This document shows positions 1 to 5,203 of a stretch of DNA of 5,694 bases, piece by piece. Every line of letters begins with the position of its first letter. Position 1 is the stretch's first letter. The DNA comes from an uncultured Clostridia bacterium (GTDB taxonomy: Bacteria > Bacillota > Clostridia > Monoglobales > Firm-18): NCBI GenBank assembly GCA_937914775.1, contig CALDNB010000158.1:1-5694 (forward strand), read 5' to 3'. The position numbers and the translations under genes are program-made. Below the pieces are notes generated by a model. The model had not been told where the DNA came from, ran no database searches, and saw only the letters and a list, made by a program, of their open reading frames with translations.

Positions 1-69
1 CTTGGTGTTCGTCCTTTTGAACAGTTTATTAATGATATAATGCTTGAAATAGCAGAAAAAAGAAGATGA
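1..69 (+). CDS. C-terminal fragment of an unidentified protein
   Basis: An open frame runs in from the left edge and ends at TGA 67-69, giving the last 22 residues of a protein (it begins LGVRPFEQ and ends AEKRR). The fragment is too short to assign a family and I do not recognise it. Its stop overlaps the start of the next gene in the classic ATGA arrangement (66-69), which is seen directly and implies that the two genes share a transcript and are translationally coupled. In other Firmicutes the neighbouring methyltransferase sits close to holB and ricT genes, but the residues visible here do not let me claim either of those. Confidence 0.65.
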   Translation, partial: LGVRPFEQFINDIMLEIAEKRR

Positions 70-797
70 GCAATTTAAGAGTTGACGATTTACAATTAAA
101 AGGCAGAAACGGAAAACCACTTAGTATAATGCAAAATCCTAAGTGGTTTTGCTTTGGTATTGACGCAGTTTTGCTCTCAGGTTTTGCTAAAATAAAGAAA
201 AACGAATGTGTTCTTGATTTGTGCTCGGGAAGCGGCATAATTGCGGTACTTCTTTCTGCTAAAACAAATGCAAAGCATATTGACGCCGTTGAAATTCAAA
301 ATGAAATGTGCGAACTTGCGAAAAAAACACTCTCTTATAACGAACTTGATGACGTTATATCAGTTAAAAATGCCGATTTAAAGGAATACAAAAACGAGTA
401 TTTATACGACAGTATTGTATGTAATCCGCCATATAAAGAAATTGGCGGCGGGGATATCACTGAAGTAAAACAAATTGCTGTATCAAGGAATGAACTTTTG
501 TGCACATTAAATGATGTGCTTAAATGCGCCTCTTTAAATTTAAAGTTTGGCGGTAATTTCTATTTGGTACACAGACCTGAACGTTTATCTGATATTATCT
601 GTCTAATGAGAGAAAATGGTATTGAGCCGAAAAGAATAAGACCAGTAGTTTCTTATCAAGACAGTGCACCTGTAATGCTTTTAGTAGAGGGGAAAAAAGG
701 TGCTAAGCCGAAATTGGTATATGAAAAGCAGTTGGTTATTTATGAAAAGAACGGAGAATACACCGACGAAGTTAAGAAAATATATGGAATTTCATAA
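66..797 (+). CDS. trmN6: tRNA1(Val) (adenine37-N6)-methyltransferase-like protein, TrmN6/YabB family
   Basis: This is a 243-residue class I S-adenosylmethionine-dependent methyltransferase that probably methylates the N6 of an adenine in tRNA, acting in the cytoplasm. The FGIDAVLLSGFA segment (residues 30-41) precedes motif I, DLCSGSG (51-57), the SAM-binding loop. E76 is the acidic residue expected to bind the ribose of SAM, and NPPY (120-123) is the catalytic motif IV of amino-methyltransferases acting on adenine. The C-terminal tail with VIYEKNGEYTDEV and a final IYG is typical of the clostridial YabB/TrmN6 group, and the length fits the family. Motif I is slightly unusual, with Cys-Ser where many relatives have Gly-Thr. 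The start overlaps the previous stop (ATGA) and only a weak purine-rich stretch precedes it, so translation is probably coupled. The fold and adenine-N6 chemistry are well supported; the exact tRNA target is inferred from the family. Confidence 0.85.
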   Translation: MSNLRVDDLQLKGRNGKPLSIMQNPKWFCFGIDAVLLSGFAKIKKNECVLDLCSGSGIIAVLLSAKTNAKHIDAVEIQNEMCELAKKTLSYNELDDVISVKNADLKEYKNEYLYDSIVCNPPYKEIGGGDITEVKQIAVSRNELLCTLNDVLKCASLNLKFGGNFYLVHRPERLSDIICLMRENGIEPKRIRPVVSYQDSAPVMLLVEGKKGAKPKLVYEKQLVIYEKNGEYTDEVKKIYGIS

Positions 798-826
798 CAT
801 TTTGGGTGAAATTACTGATTTTTTTT
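788..826 (+). terminator. Possible weak AT-rich terminator after the methyltransferase
   Basis: A 7-bp inverted repeat, AATTTCA (788-794) and TGAAATT (807-813), with a 12-base loop is followed by eight T residues at 819-826. The left arm includes the end of the coding sequence, just before TAA 795-797. The stem is short and AT-rich, so termination would be inefficient. The call rests mainly on the T run and on the next gene having its own promoter. Confidence 0.3.
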
Positions 827-858
827 ATAAAATTTGGATAAAAAATCTAAAATAACTA

Positions 859-887
859 TTGAGTTTTAGGATTTTTTGTGATAAAAT
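859..887 (+). promoter_or_regulatory. Vegetative (sigma-A type) promoter of the HU gene
   Basis: The -35 box is TTGAGT (859-864) and the -10 box is TAAAAT (882-887), separated by 17 bases, with the extended -10 dinucleotide TG at 879-880 one base upstream of the -10. Transcription would begin near 894 and leave a leader of roughly 28 bases. A perfect TATAAT also occurs at 888-893, but no reasonable -35 lies 16-18 bases before it, so I prefer the first arrangement. Confidence 0.7.
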
Positions 888-906
888 TATAATGAAATAT
901 TTACTT

Positions 907-913
907 AGGAGGG
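907..913 (+). promoter_or_regulatory. Strong ribosome binding site fixing the HU start
   Basis: AGGAGGG lies 8 bases before ATG 922. This sets the start at 922 rather than at the in-frame TTG at 859, which lies inside the -35 box and upstream of the predicted transcription start. It is the best Shine-Dalgarno match in the window, as expected for a highly expressed gene. Confidence 0.9.
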
Positions 914-921
914 AAACATCA

Positions 922-1194
922 ATGAATAGACTAGAACTAATCGCAAGTATCGCTGAAAAATCAGGCATCACAAAGAAAGATGCTGAAACAGTATTAAGCG
1001 CAACAATCGCTAGCATTACTGAAGCACTTAAAAAAGGTGACAAAGTTCAATTAGTTGGCTTTGGTACATTTGAAATCCGTGCAAGAGCTGCTCGTAAAGG
1101 CAGAAACCCTGCTACTGGCGCAGAAATCAAAATTGCTGCTGCTAAAACACCTGCTTTCAAAGCTGGTAAAGCTCTTAAAGATGCAGTTAAATAA
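922..1194 (+). CDS. hup: HU family DNA-binding protein
   Basis: This 90-residue histone-like protein binds and bends DNA as a dimer and helps compact the nucleoid. The N-terminal helices begin MNRLELIASIAEKSGITKKDAE. GFGTF (46-50) is the family signature at the base of the DNA-binding arm, and RNP (61-63) is the arm tip with the proline that intercalates in the minor groove. PAFKAGK (77-83) begins the final helix. The length equals that of typical bacterial HU. The gene is transcribed alone, from its own promoter to its own terminator. Its codon choice (many GCT/GCA Ala and GGT/GGC Gly codons) looks less AT-biased than its neighbours, consistent with high expression rather than transfer. I cannot tell from one gene whether the genome has further HU paralogues. 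Confidence 0.97.
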   Translation: MNRLELIASIAEKSGITKKDAETVLSATIASITEALKKGDKVQLVGFGTFEIRARAARKGRNPATGAEIKIAAAKTPAFKAGKALKDAVK

Positions 1195-1210
1195 TTTGAT
1201 ACTGTTATAA

Positions 1211-1242
1211 AAATAGAGGGAAGAAATTCCCTCTATTTTTTT
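1211..1242. terminator. Bidirectional intrinsic terminator shared by hup and the sigma operon
   Basis: A perfect 12-bp stem pairs 1211-1222 with 1227-1238 around a GAAA loop (1223-1226). On the + strand it ends in seven T residues (1236-1242), giving a canonical Rho-independent terminator for hup. Read on the - strand, the same stem runs into five T residues (1213-1209) followed by a mixed AT stretch, so it can also stop transcription of the convergent sigma/anti-sigma operon. The stop codon of the anti-sigma gene (1233-1235 on the + coordinates) lies inside the right arm. Confidence 0.9.
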
Positions 1243-1889
1243 ATCTTAATTTTAAGTTGTTCACTGTTTTCTTCAAGAGTAAGTTGTAAATTGTTTTTGC
1301 TTAGCAATTGGCTGATTTTGTCAAATTCTTCTATAGTGCAGTCTAAAAAATAATATTCTCCGTCTTTTTTAAAATTGTATGAATTCTTTAACTGCTCAAA
1401 TAAATCGTTACTATTTATTTCAACTGCATAAGTTCCTGTAATTTCTGCCTTCAGGTTTTCAACGTATGTGTCATACATTACATCATTTGTTGCCATTTTA
1501 GACCTTGACATTCCTGTAATTTTGGGTTGCTCATAAACCAAATTCTCGTTTTCAATCTGATTTGTTTTAAAGTTTACACTAAACATAACAACCGCAACCA
1601 TAGCCGCAGCAACGGCACTGCTTAAAGCAGGTATAAAAATACGGTTCTTTCTTTTTGCGGTATTTTCCTGAGCAAGTTTTAAGTGAAGTTCCTTTTCAAA
1701 ATCTTCTGGCAGTTCCTCTAATTTTATGTTACTTAACTGCTCTTTCAGTAAAAGACTTTCCTTATAAACGGAATTGCAAGTACTGCAGGAATCCAGATGC
1801 TTTTTAACGGACTTTTGCTTACCTATGGGTAAAATACCGTCTATATAGTCAAATATCAAATTTTGTGTTTTTTTGCACTTATTTAACAT
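1233..1889 (-). CDS. Membrane-anchored zinc-binding anti-sigma factor
   Basis: This 218-residue protein probably holds the adjacent ECF sigma factor inactive at the membrane. The N-terminal cytoplasmic part has a zinc-binding anti-sigma (ZAS, zf-HC2-like) motif: H31-x3-C35-x2-C38, with C5 placed upstream as the likely fourth ligand, giving a Cys-His-Cys-Cys set. A charged stretch (KRKNR, 79-83) precedes one hydrophobic helix at about 84-105, and the remaining 110 or so residues should be outside the cell. I do not recognise a family for that outer domain; it reads as mixed alpha/beta with a Lys-rich end. The start ATG (1887-1889) is supported by AAGGAG 8 bases upstream (1898-1903), and the gene follows the sigma gene by 33 bases in the same operon. 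In characterised systems such as RsiW, signal-driven proteolysis of the protein frees the sigma factor; whether that happens here is inference. Confidence 0.88.
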   Translation of the reverse strand: MLNKCKKTQNLIFDYIDGILPIGKQKSVKKHLDSCSTCNSVYKESLLLKEQLSNIKLEELPEDFEKELHLKLAQENTAKRKNRIFIPALSSAVAAAMVAVVMFSVNFKTNQIENENLVYEQPKITGMSRSKMATNDVMYDTYVENLKAEITGTYAVEINSNDLFEQLKNSYNFKKDGEYYFLDCTIEEFDKISQLLSKNNLQLTLEENSEQLKIKIKK

Positions 1890-1922
1890 AACTTTCGCTC
1901 CTTAATTTATTAGACGAAAATA

Positions 1923-2480
1923 TCAGTAATTTTGTTTCATAATAATTTCTTTTAGTTGTATTCTTGCTCTGTTAATTCTCGATTTAACTGTGCCTAATGA
2001 ACAATTTTGAATTTTTGCAATTTCTTCATAAGACAAACCGTTAATGTCCCTTAGCATAATTGCAGTTTTGCTTACCGTGGGTAAACTGTCTATTGCATTT
2101 TTTAAAATTTGCATTTTTTCCTTGTCGATAACCGATTGTTCGGGAGAGGGAGAGGGGTCAGCAATATTTAATATGGGGTTTTCACCATCCTCATAATTTT
2201 CATCGATAGAAACAGTTTTTTTACTGTTCTTTCGTAACATATCGAGTGCAACATTGTGGGCGATTCTGTAAACCCAGGTGGAGAATTTACTGTCACCCCT
2301 GAATTTTTTTATATTTTTAAACATTTTTATAAAAGCCTCCTGAGCGGCGTCCGAGGCATCGTGTTGGTTTCCCATAACTTTAAGGGCTATATTATAAACG
2401 GTTTTCTCATGCATTTTAATTAATTCTTCAAATGCTGACAAATCGTTGTTTTTAGCACGTTTTATCAGTTCTTTTTCCAT
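1923..2480 (-). CDS. ECF-type RNA polymerase sigma factor (SigW/RpoE-like)
   Basis: This 185-residue group 4 sigma factor should redirect RNA polymerase to a small regulon, probably for cell-envelope stress. Region 2 covers about residues 17-87, with the DAAQEAFIKMFKNI helix (44-57) contacting core polymerase and KFSTWVYRIAHNVALD (65-80) forming the -10 recognition helix. A Pro/Ser linker (DPSPSPEQ, 108-115) leads to region 4 (about 122-178), where LSYEEIAKI and GTVKSRINRAR (163-173) form the helix-turn-helix that reads the -35 element. The length is normal for the family and there is no C-terminal extension. The start is supported by AAAGG 8 bases upstream (2489-2493). The anti-sigma gene follows in the same operon. 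No match to the usual ECF self-promoter (an AAC-containing -35 with a CGTC/CGTA -10) is evident upstream; a vegetative-type promoter is seen instead. Confidence 0.95.
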   Translation of the reverse strand: MEKELIKRAKNNDLSAFEELIKMHEKTVYNIALKVMGNQHDASDAAQEAFIKMFKNIKKFRGDSKFSTWVYRIAHNVALDMLRKNSKKTVSIDENYEDGENPILNIADPSPSPEQSVIDKEKMQILKNAIDSLPTVSKTAIMLRDINGLSYEEIAKIQNCSLGTVKSRINRARIQLKEIIMKQNY

Positions 2481-2508
2481 AGCGTTGACCTTTCGTAGTA
2501 TTAAGTAA

Positions 2509-2536
2509 ATTATAGCATAAATATTTTAAATTACAA
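2509..2536 (-). promoter_or_regulatory. Vegetative-type promoter of the sigma/anti-sigma operon
   Basis: Read on the - strand, the -35 is TTGTAA (2536-2531) and the -10 is a perfect TATAAT (2514-2509). The spacer is 16 bases and an extended -10 TG lies at 2517-2516. The transcript would start near 2502, about 22 bases before the sigma start codon. The -35 box is weak but the extended -10 compensates. Confidence 0.65.
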
Positions 2537-2550
2537 TACCTTATATTAAG

Positions 2551-2576
2551 TTGACATTTTTCGATAAAAATGTTAA
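2551..2576. promoter_or_regulatory. Inverted repeat spanning the ribU promoter, possible operator
   Basis: The arms TTGACATTTTT (2551-2561) and AAAAATGTTAA (2566-2576) are inverted copies with 10 of 11 positions pairing (mismatch 2553/2574) and a 4-base centre. The repeat occupies the -35 box, the spacer and the first half of the -10 box, where a dimeric repressor would block polymerase. It does not match an operator I know. AT-rich promoters can look palindromic by chance, so the role is inference. Confidence 0.4.
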
Positions 2577-2579
2577 AAT
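2551..2579 (+). promoter_or_regulatory. Strong vegetative promoter of the ribU-like operon
   Basis: The -35 is a perfect TTGACA (2551-2556) and the -10 is TAAAAT (2574-2579). They are separated by an ideal 17-base spacer, with extended -10 TG at 2571-2572. Transcription should begin near 2586 and leave only about 21 bases of leader. The promoter is back to back with that of the sigma operon, with 14 bases between the two -35 boxes. Confidence 0.8.
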
Positions 2580-2596
2580 TAAATGAATGTCATAGT

Positions 2597-2602
2597 GAGG
2601 TG
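2597..2602 (+). promoter_or_regulatory. Ribosome binding site fixing the ribU-like start
   Basis: GAGGTG lies 4 bases before ATG 2607 (the AGG core is 6 bases away). This supports the 2607 start over the in-frame ATG at 2583, which overlaps the promoter, falls before the predicted transcription start and has no Shine-Dalgarno. Confidence 0.8.
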
Positions 2603-2606
2603 TATT

Positions 2607-3185
2607 ATGAAAACTAATATAAGAAAATTATCAGTTACGGCTCTTTTGGCGGCTGTATCATCAGTACTGATGTTTATAAATTTTGCGGTACCTATGTTTA
2701 TGCCACCTTTTATCAAAGTGGATTTTTCCGAATTACCCGCACTGCTTGGTTCTTTTGCTTTAGGACCTGTTTACGGTGTGCTTGTGAGTTTAATAAAAAA
2801 CATTATTAATCTGCCATTCTCAACTACGGGTGGAGTAGGTGAGTTATCAAACTTTATTATAAGTTCGTCATTCGTTTTTATTGCGGGACTTATTTATTCT
2901 AAATTAAAAAACAGAAAAGGCGCTCTCATCGGCTCAGTTACAGGTGCACTTTTTGCAGCACTGATAAGTATATTTACAAATTATTATATTACCTATCCCT
3001 TTTACACAAATTTTATGCCAATGGACACAATTATCGGTATGTATCAGGCACTCAACAGCAATGTTGACAGTTTAATAGAAGCACTAATATATTTTAATCT
3101 ACCTTTTACTTTTATAAAATGTATGTGCAGTGTAGTAATTTCTTTTATTATTTATAAAAAGATTTCACCTATTTTGAAAGGATAA
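2607..3185 (+). CDS. ribU: ECF transporter S component, RibU-like (riboflavin uptake)
   Basis: This 192-residue integral membrane protein is the substrate-binding subunit of an energy-coupling-factor vitamin transporter. It would work with an EcfA/EcfA'/EcfT module encoded elsewhere. About six hydrophobic helices are visible, near residues 8-28, 44-67, 80-97, 105-127, 140-162 and 164-183. Family hallmarks are the PPFIKVDFSELPALLGSFALGP block (33-54), the KNIINLPFSTTGGVGELSNF block (64-83) and the closing FIKCMCSVVISFIIYKKISP segment (169-188). All of these match the RibU group of S components and make riboflavin the most likely substrate. No ATPase genes are adjacent, so it is probably a group II system sharing one energising module. 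The leader is too short for an FMN riboswitch, which often controls ribU in relatives. It shares an operon with the next gene, 5 bases downstream. An alternative is an S component for another vitamin. Confidence 0.85.
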   Translation: MKTNIRKLSVTALLAAVSSVLMFINFAVPMFMPPFIKVDFSELPALLGSFALGPVYGVLVSLIKNIINLPFSTTGGVGELSNFIISSSFVFIAGLIYSKLKNRKGALIGSVTGALFAALISIFTNYYITYPFYTNFMPMDTIIGMYQALNSNVDSLIEALIYFNLPFTFIKCMCSVVISFIIYKKISPILKG

Positions 3186-3190
3186 TAGTT

Positions 3191-4030
3191 ATGGGATTAT
3201 TTAATTTTTCTAAGGAGGGCGCGGGTGTTTCAAAGGATCTTTATGAAACTCCCATGCAGATATTTTTTGGTGTTTTATTCAGAAAATTCTGGAAGTTTGT
3301 TAAAATAAGTTTAATGCATTTTGTGTCAACTATTCCCCTCTGGGGTCTTTTATTCATTGTAGTAACTGATGATGTTGTTACCAGAGTTTCTATGCACAGT
3401 TTGCTTTTTATGATTATTTCAATTATAGGTTGTCCTTTGTTTAATACAGGTTTTGCTTATGTTTTAAGAAATTTTTCAAGACAAAGACACGCCTGGATTT
3501 TTCACGATTTAATTAAAAACATTAAAAAGAATATTAAGCAATCTTTAGCCTTGCTTGTTCTTGATATTATTATGGCTATTATGGCTTTTTCCTGCTATGT
3601 ATTTTACGGTAATCCCGAACTTAGCGGTGGAATGTTTTTTAGCATACTAAGTGTATTTTATATTTTTATTTTTGCCGTATATTTTATGATGCATTACTTT
3701 ATATATACAATTATGGTAACTTTTGATATGAAGTTTGGTGAAATAATAAGAAACTCATTTTTGCTTACTATAATTAAGTTGCCAAGAAATGTTGGAATTA
3801 CCCTTTTACTGTTTATTATCGGATATTTTATATTTGGTTTTGGGCACGTTTTTGGTGCAGTTTTATCAGCACTGTTTTTCTCTGCCTTTGCAAATTATAT
3901 TGCTACTTTTAATGCGGTTTCTCTTGTTGACAAACATCTGATGCCTATTGAAGACGATGAGGAAGAAGATACAGAGTTTTTGGAAGAATTAAAGAAAAGA
4001 GAAGAATTTGCTTCTAAAATCCAGCGCTAG
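3191..4030 (+). CDS. DUF624/YesL-like multi-pass membrane protein
   Basis: This 279-residue membrane protein resembles the DUF624 (YesL) family, whose function is not established, although some members sit beside sugar-uptake genes. Hydrophobic helices lie at about 37-58, 70-92, 117-138, 149-178 (long, perhaps two), 200-221 and 223-243. Family-like features are the KFVKISLMHFVSTIP segment (35-49), GCPLFNTGFAYVLR (80-93), the basic cytoplasmic stretch around WIFHDLIKNIKKNIKQS (102-118), and MKFGEIIRNSFLL (180-192). An acidic, probably helical tail follows (IEDDEEEDTEFLEELKKREE, 253-272). The start is set by AAAGGA (3177-3182), 8 bases before ATG and overlapping the end of the previous gene, so the two genes are co-transcribed. 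No sugar-uptake genes are visible nearby, so a link to carbohydrate transport is not supported here. I am fairly sure of the family resemblance and claim no function. Confidence 0.7.
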   Translation: MGLFNFSKEGAGVSKDLYETPMQIFFGVLFRKFWKFVKISLMHFVSTIPLWGLLFIVVTDDVVTRVSMHSLLFMIISIIGCPLFNTGFAYVLRNFSRQRHAWIFHDLIKNIKKNIKQSLALLVLDIIMAIMAFSCYVFYGNPELSGGMFFSILSVFYIFIFAVYFMMHYFIYTIMVTFDMKFGEIIRNSFLLTIIKLPRNVGITLLLFIIGYFIFGFGHVFGAVLSALFFSAFANYIATFNAVSLVDKHLMPIEDDEEEDTEFLEELKKREEFASKIQR

Positions 4031-4037
4031 ATATAAT
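4008..4037 (+). promoter_or_regulatory. Possible internal promoter before the cmk group
   Basis: TTGCTT (4008-4013) and a perfect TATAAT (4032-4037) are 18 bases apart. A second overlapping TATAAT (4037-4042) and a TAAAAT (4054-4059) follow. The -35 is poor and lies inside the end of the previous gene, and AT-rich spacers often hold TATAAT by chance. It could separate the cmk group from the ribU operon, as no terminator is visible in the 47-base gap. Confidence 0.35.
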
Positions 4038-4065
4038 ATAATTTAAAATTGCATAAAATACCAAC

Positions 4066-4071
4066 GAGGTG
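4066..4071 (+). promoter_or_regulatory. Ribosome binding site fixing the start of the small anchored protein
   Basis: GAGGTG is 6 bases before ATG 4078. The longer in-frame reading from GTG 4069 would start inside this Shine-Dalgarno itself, so 4078 is the better start. Confidence 0.8.
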
Positions 4072-4077
4072 TTATAT

Positions 4078-4512
4078 ATGCGGTTTTTAAAAGTGGATTT
4101 TGAAAAGTTTCTTAAAATATCAGCAATTTCCCTTTTTGCAATAGTTATTTTAGTACAGGTTGTGATGAGCGTTCCTGAACTGAACTTGTATTTTTGCAGA
4201 ATTACAAACACAGAGTATATTGAAACTTTTTCAGAGAGTGAACTTATAAAAAGTTCTTTGGTAACATTAAAAATCAATGAGCCTGACAGTAATGTTATTA
4301 TATTATTAAATGGAGAAGAAGTTGCATGTTTTACACAAAATCAAATTAAAGTAAGTGTATTTGACAACTCGGTTCTTGAAATTGACGGAAGAAAGGCTAA
4401 AAAGCCTTTTGAAGTTGCTATAATATGTGATAATGATATACGACATAGTTTTGGCGAAACAATTACGGTTGATAAAAATATTGCCATGGTTGGCAGAATA
4501 TTTATAGATTAG
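4078..4512 (+). CDS. Small single-pass membrane-anchored protein of unknown function
   Basis: This 144-residue protein does not match a family I recognise. A short basic N-terminus (MRFLKVDFEKFLK) leads into one hydrophobic segment at about 14-32, with no clear cleavage site or lipobox, so it looks like a signal anchor with the remaining 110 residues outside the cell. That outer part alternates hydrophobic and polar residues, for example VIILLNGEEVACF (73-85) and VLEIDGRKAKKPFEVAII (99-116), which suggests a small beta-sandwich. The stretch loosely recalls PEGA-type or Ig-like modules, but that is an impression only. Three Cys (40, 84, 117) lie outside the membrane. The stop (TAG 4510-4512) overlaps the ribosome binding site of cmk, so the two genes are co-transcribed. 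The codon use, strong ribosome binding site and operon position argue that it is a real gene. A role in envelope biology is only a guess. Confidence 0.8.
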   Translation: MRFLKVDFEKFLKISAISLFAIVILVQVVMSVPELNLYFCRITNTEYIETFSESELIKSSLVTLKINEPDSNVIILLNGEEVACFTQNQIKVSVFDNSVLEIDGRKAKKPFEVAIICDNDIRHSFGETITVDKNIAMVGRIFID

Positions 4513-4522
4513 GTGGTTACTT

Positions 4523-5203
4523 ATGAAAAACATAGCGGTTGCTTTGGACGGTCCTGCAGGTGCAGGAAAAAGCACAGTTGCGAAAGAAATTGCAAAAAAA
4601 TTCGGGTTTGTATATGTTGATACAGGTGCAATGTATCGTGCTATTGCAGTTAAATGTATCAAATTAAACTACGATGTTTCCAAAAACAAGGAAGAAATTA
4701 TAAATATGCTTGGAAATACCGATATTGAAATTAAGTATGTTGACGGCACACAACACATAATTCTTGACGGAACTGATGTTACAGGAGAATTAAGAACAGA
4801 AAATGTTTCTATGGTGGCTTCTGCTGTTTCAGCAGTTAAAGAAGTACGTCTTTGTCTTGTTGAACTTCAAAGAAAATTAGCAGAAAAAACGTCAGTTGTT
4901 ATGGACGGGCGTGATATAGGTACTTATGTTTTGCCAAATGCACAACTTAAAATCTTCTTAACTGCTTCTCCTGAAGAAAGAGCAAAGAGAAGATGCCTTG
5001 AATACGAACAAAAAGGTGTCTCATTTGATTTTGATGAAGTTTTAAAGGATATTACAACAAGAGATTACAACGATTCTCACAGAGAATTTGCGCCGTTAAA
5101 ACAGGCTGAAGATGCAATACTTATTAACACAGACGGTATTCCTTTTTTGGAAGTAGTAGAGAAAATTTCTGAAATGATTAAGGAGAAAATCGATGTTCTT
5201 TAA
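4523..5203 (+). CDS. cmk: Cytidylate (CMP/dCMP) kinase
   Basis: This 226-residue cytoplasmic enzyme transfers phosphate from ATP to CMP or dCMP, giving CDP or dCDP for nucleic acid and phospholipid synthesis. The P-loop is GPAGAGKST (10-18), with DTGAMYRA (33-40) in the nucleotide monophosphate site. The characteristic CMP-binding insert spans about 64-98, and MDGRDIGTYVLP (127-138) carries the Arg-Asp of the CMP site. The LID segment ASPEERAKRR (148-157) and the later RDYNDSHR segment complete the active site. The length and all motifs are normal, so the enzyme should be active. The start is set by AGGTGG (4511-4516), 6 bases upstream and overlapping the previous stop. Its 3' end overlaps the acyltransferase gene by 11 bases. 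In many Clostridia cmk and plsC are followed by ispH and rpsA, so those genes may lie just beyond this window. Confidence 0.97.
   Translation: MKNIAVALDGPAGAGKSTVAKEIAKKFGFVYVDTGAMYRAIAVKCIKLNYDVSKNKEEIINMLGNTDIEIKYVDGTQHIILDGTDVTGELRTENVSMVASAVSAVKEVRLCLVELQRKLAEKTSVVMDGRDIGTYVLPNAQLKIFLTASPEERAKRRCLEYEQKGVSFDFDEVLKDITTRDYNDSHREFAPLKQAEDAILINTDGIPFLEVVEKISEMIKEKIDVL

Noticed and set aside
817..847. Imperfect AT inverted repeat (GATTTTTT and AAAAAATC) before the HU promoter
   Set aside because: The arms are nearly pure A/T runs, which pair by chance in sequence of this composition. It sits between the T run of the weak terminator and the -35 box, and I see no regulator-like motif.
825..1043. 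Minus-strand open frame across the HU promoter and the first part of HU
   Set aside because: It covers a supported promoter and the HU coding region, and its residues simply reflect the complement of HU codons.
2139..2159. GA-rich short repeat within the sigma factor gene
   Set aside because: It encodes the Pro-Ser-Pro-Ser-Pro linker between regions 2 and 4, a normal flexible linker, so coding explains it fully.
2583..2606. Upstream in-frame ATG that would extend the RibU-like protein by 8 residues
   Set aside because: It overlaps the promoter, precedes the predicted transcription start and lacks a ribosome binding site. The extra residues are not typical of the family, while ATG 2607 has a good Shine-Dalgarno.
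2551..2606. Possible FMN riboswitch before the ribU-like gene
   Set aside because: Only about 21 bases separate the predicted transcription start from the start codon. An FMN aptamer needs well over 100 bases, and none of its conserved segments are seen.
4031..4060. Cluster of TATAAT-like boxes between the DUF624-like gene and the anchored protein
   Set aside because: Only one arrangement has even a weak -35. The others have none at proper spacing, so they are treated as AT-rich spacer and not as several promoters.
4306..4662. Long minus-strand open frame opposite the anchored protein and cmk
   Set aside because: It runs antisense across two well-supported genes, has no convincing ribosome binding site and resembles no protein family. 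It is a shadow of the + strand coding.
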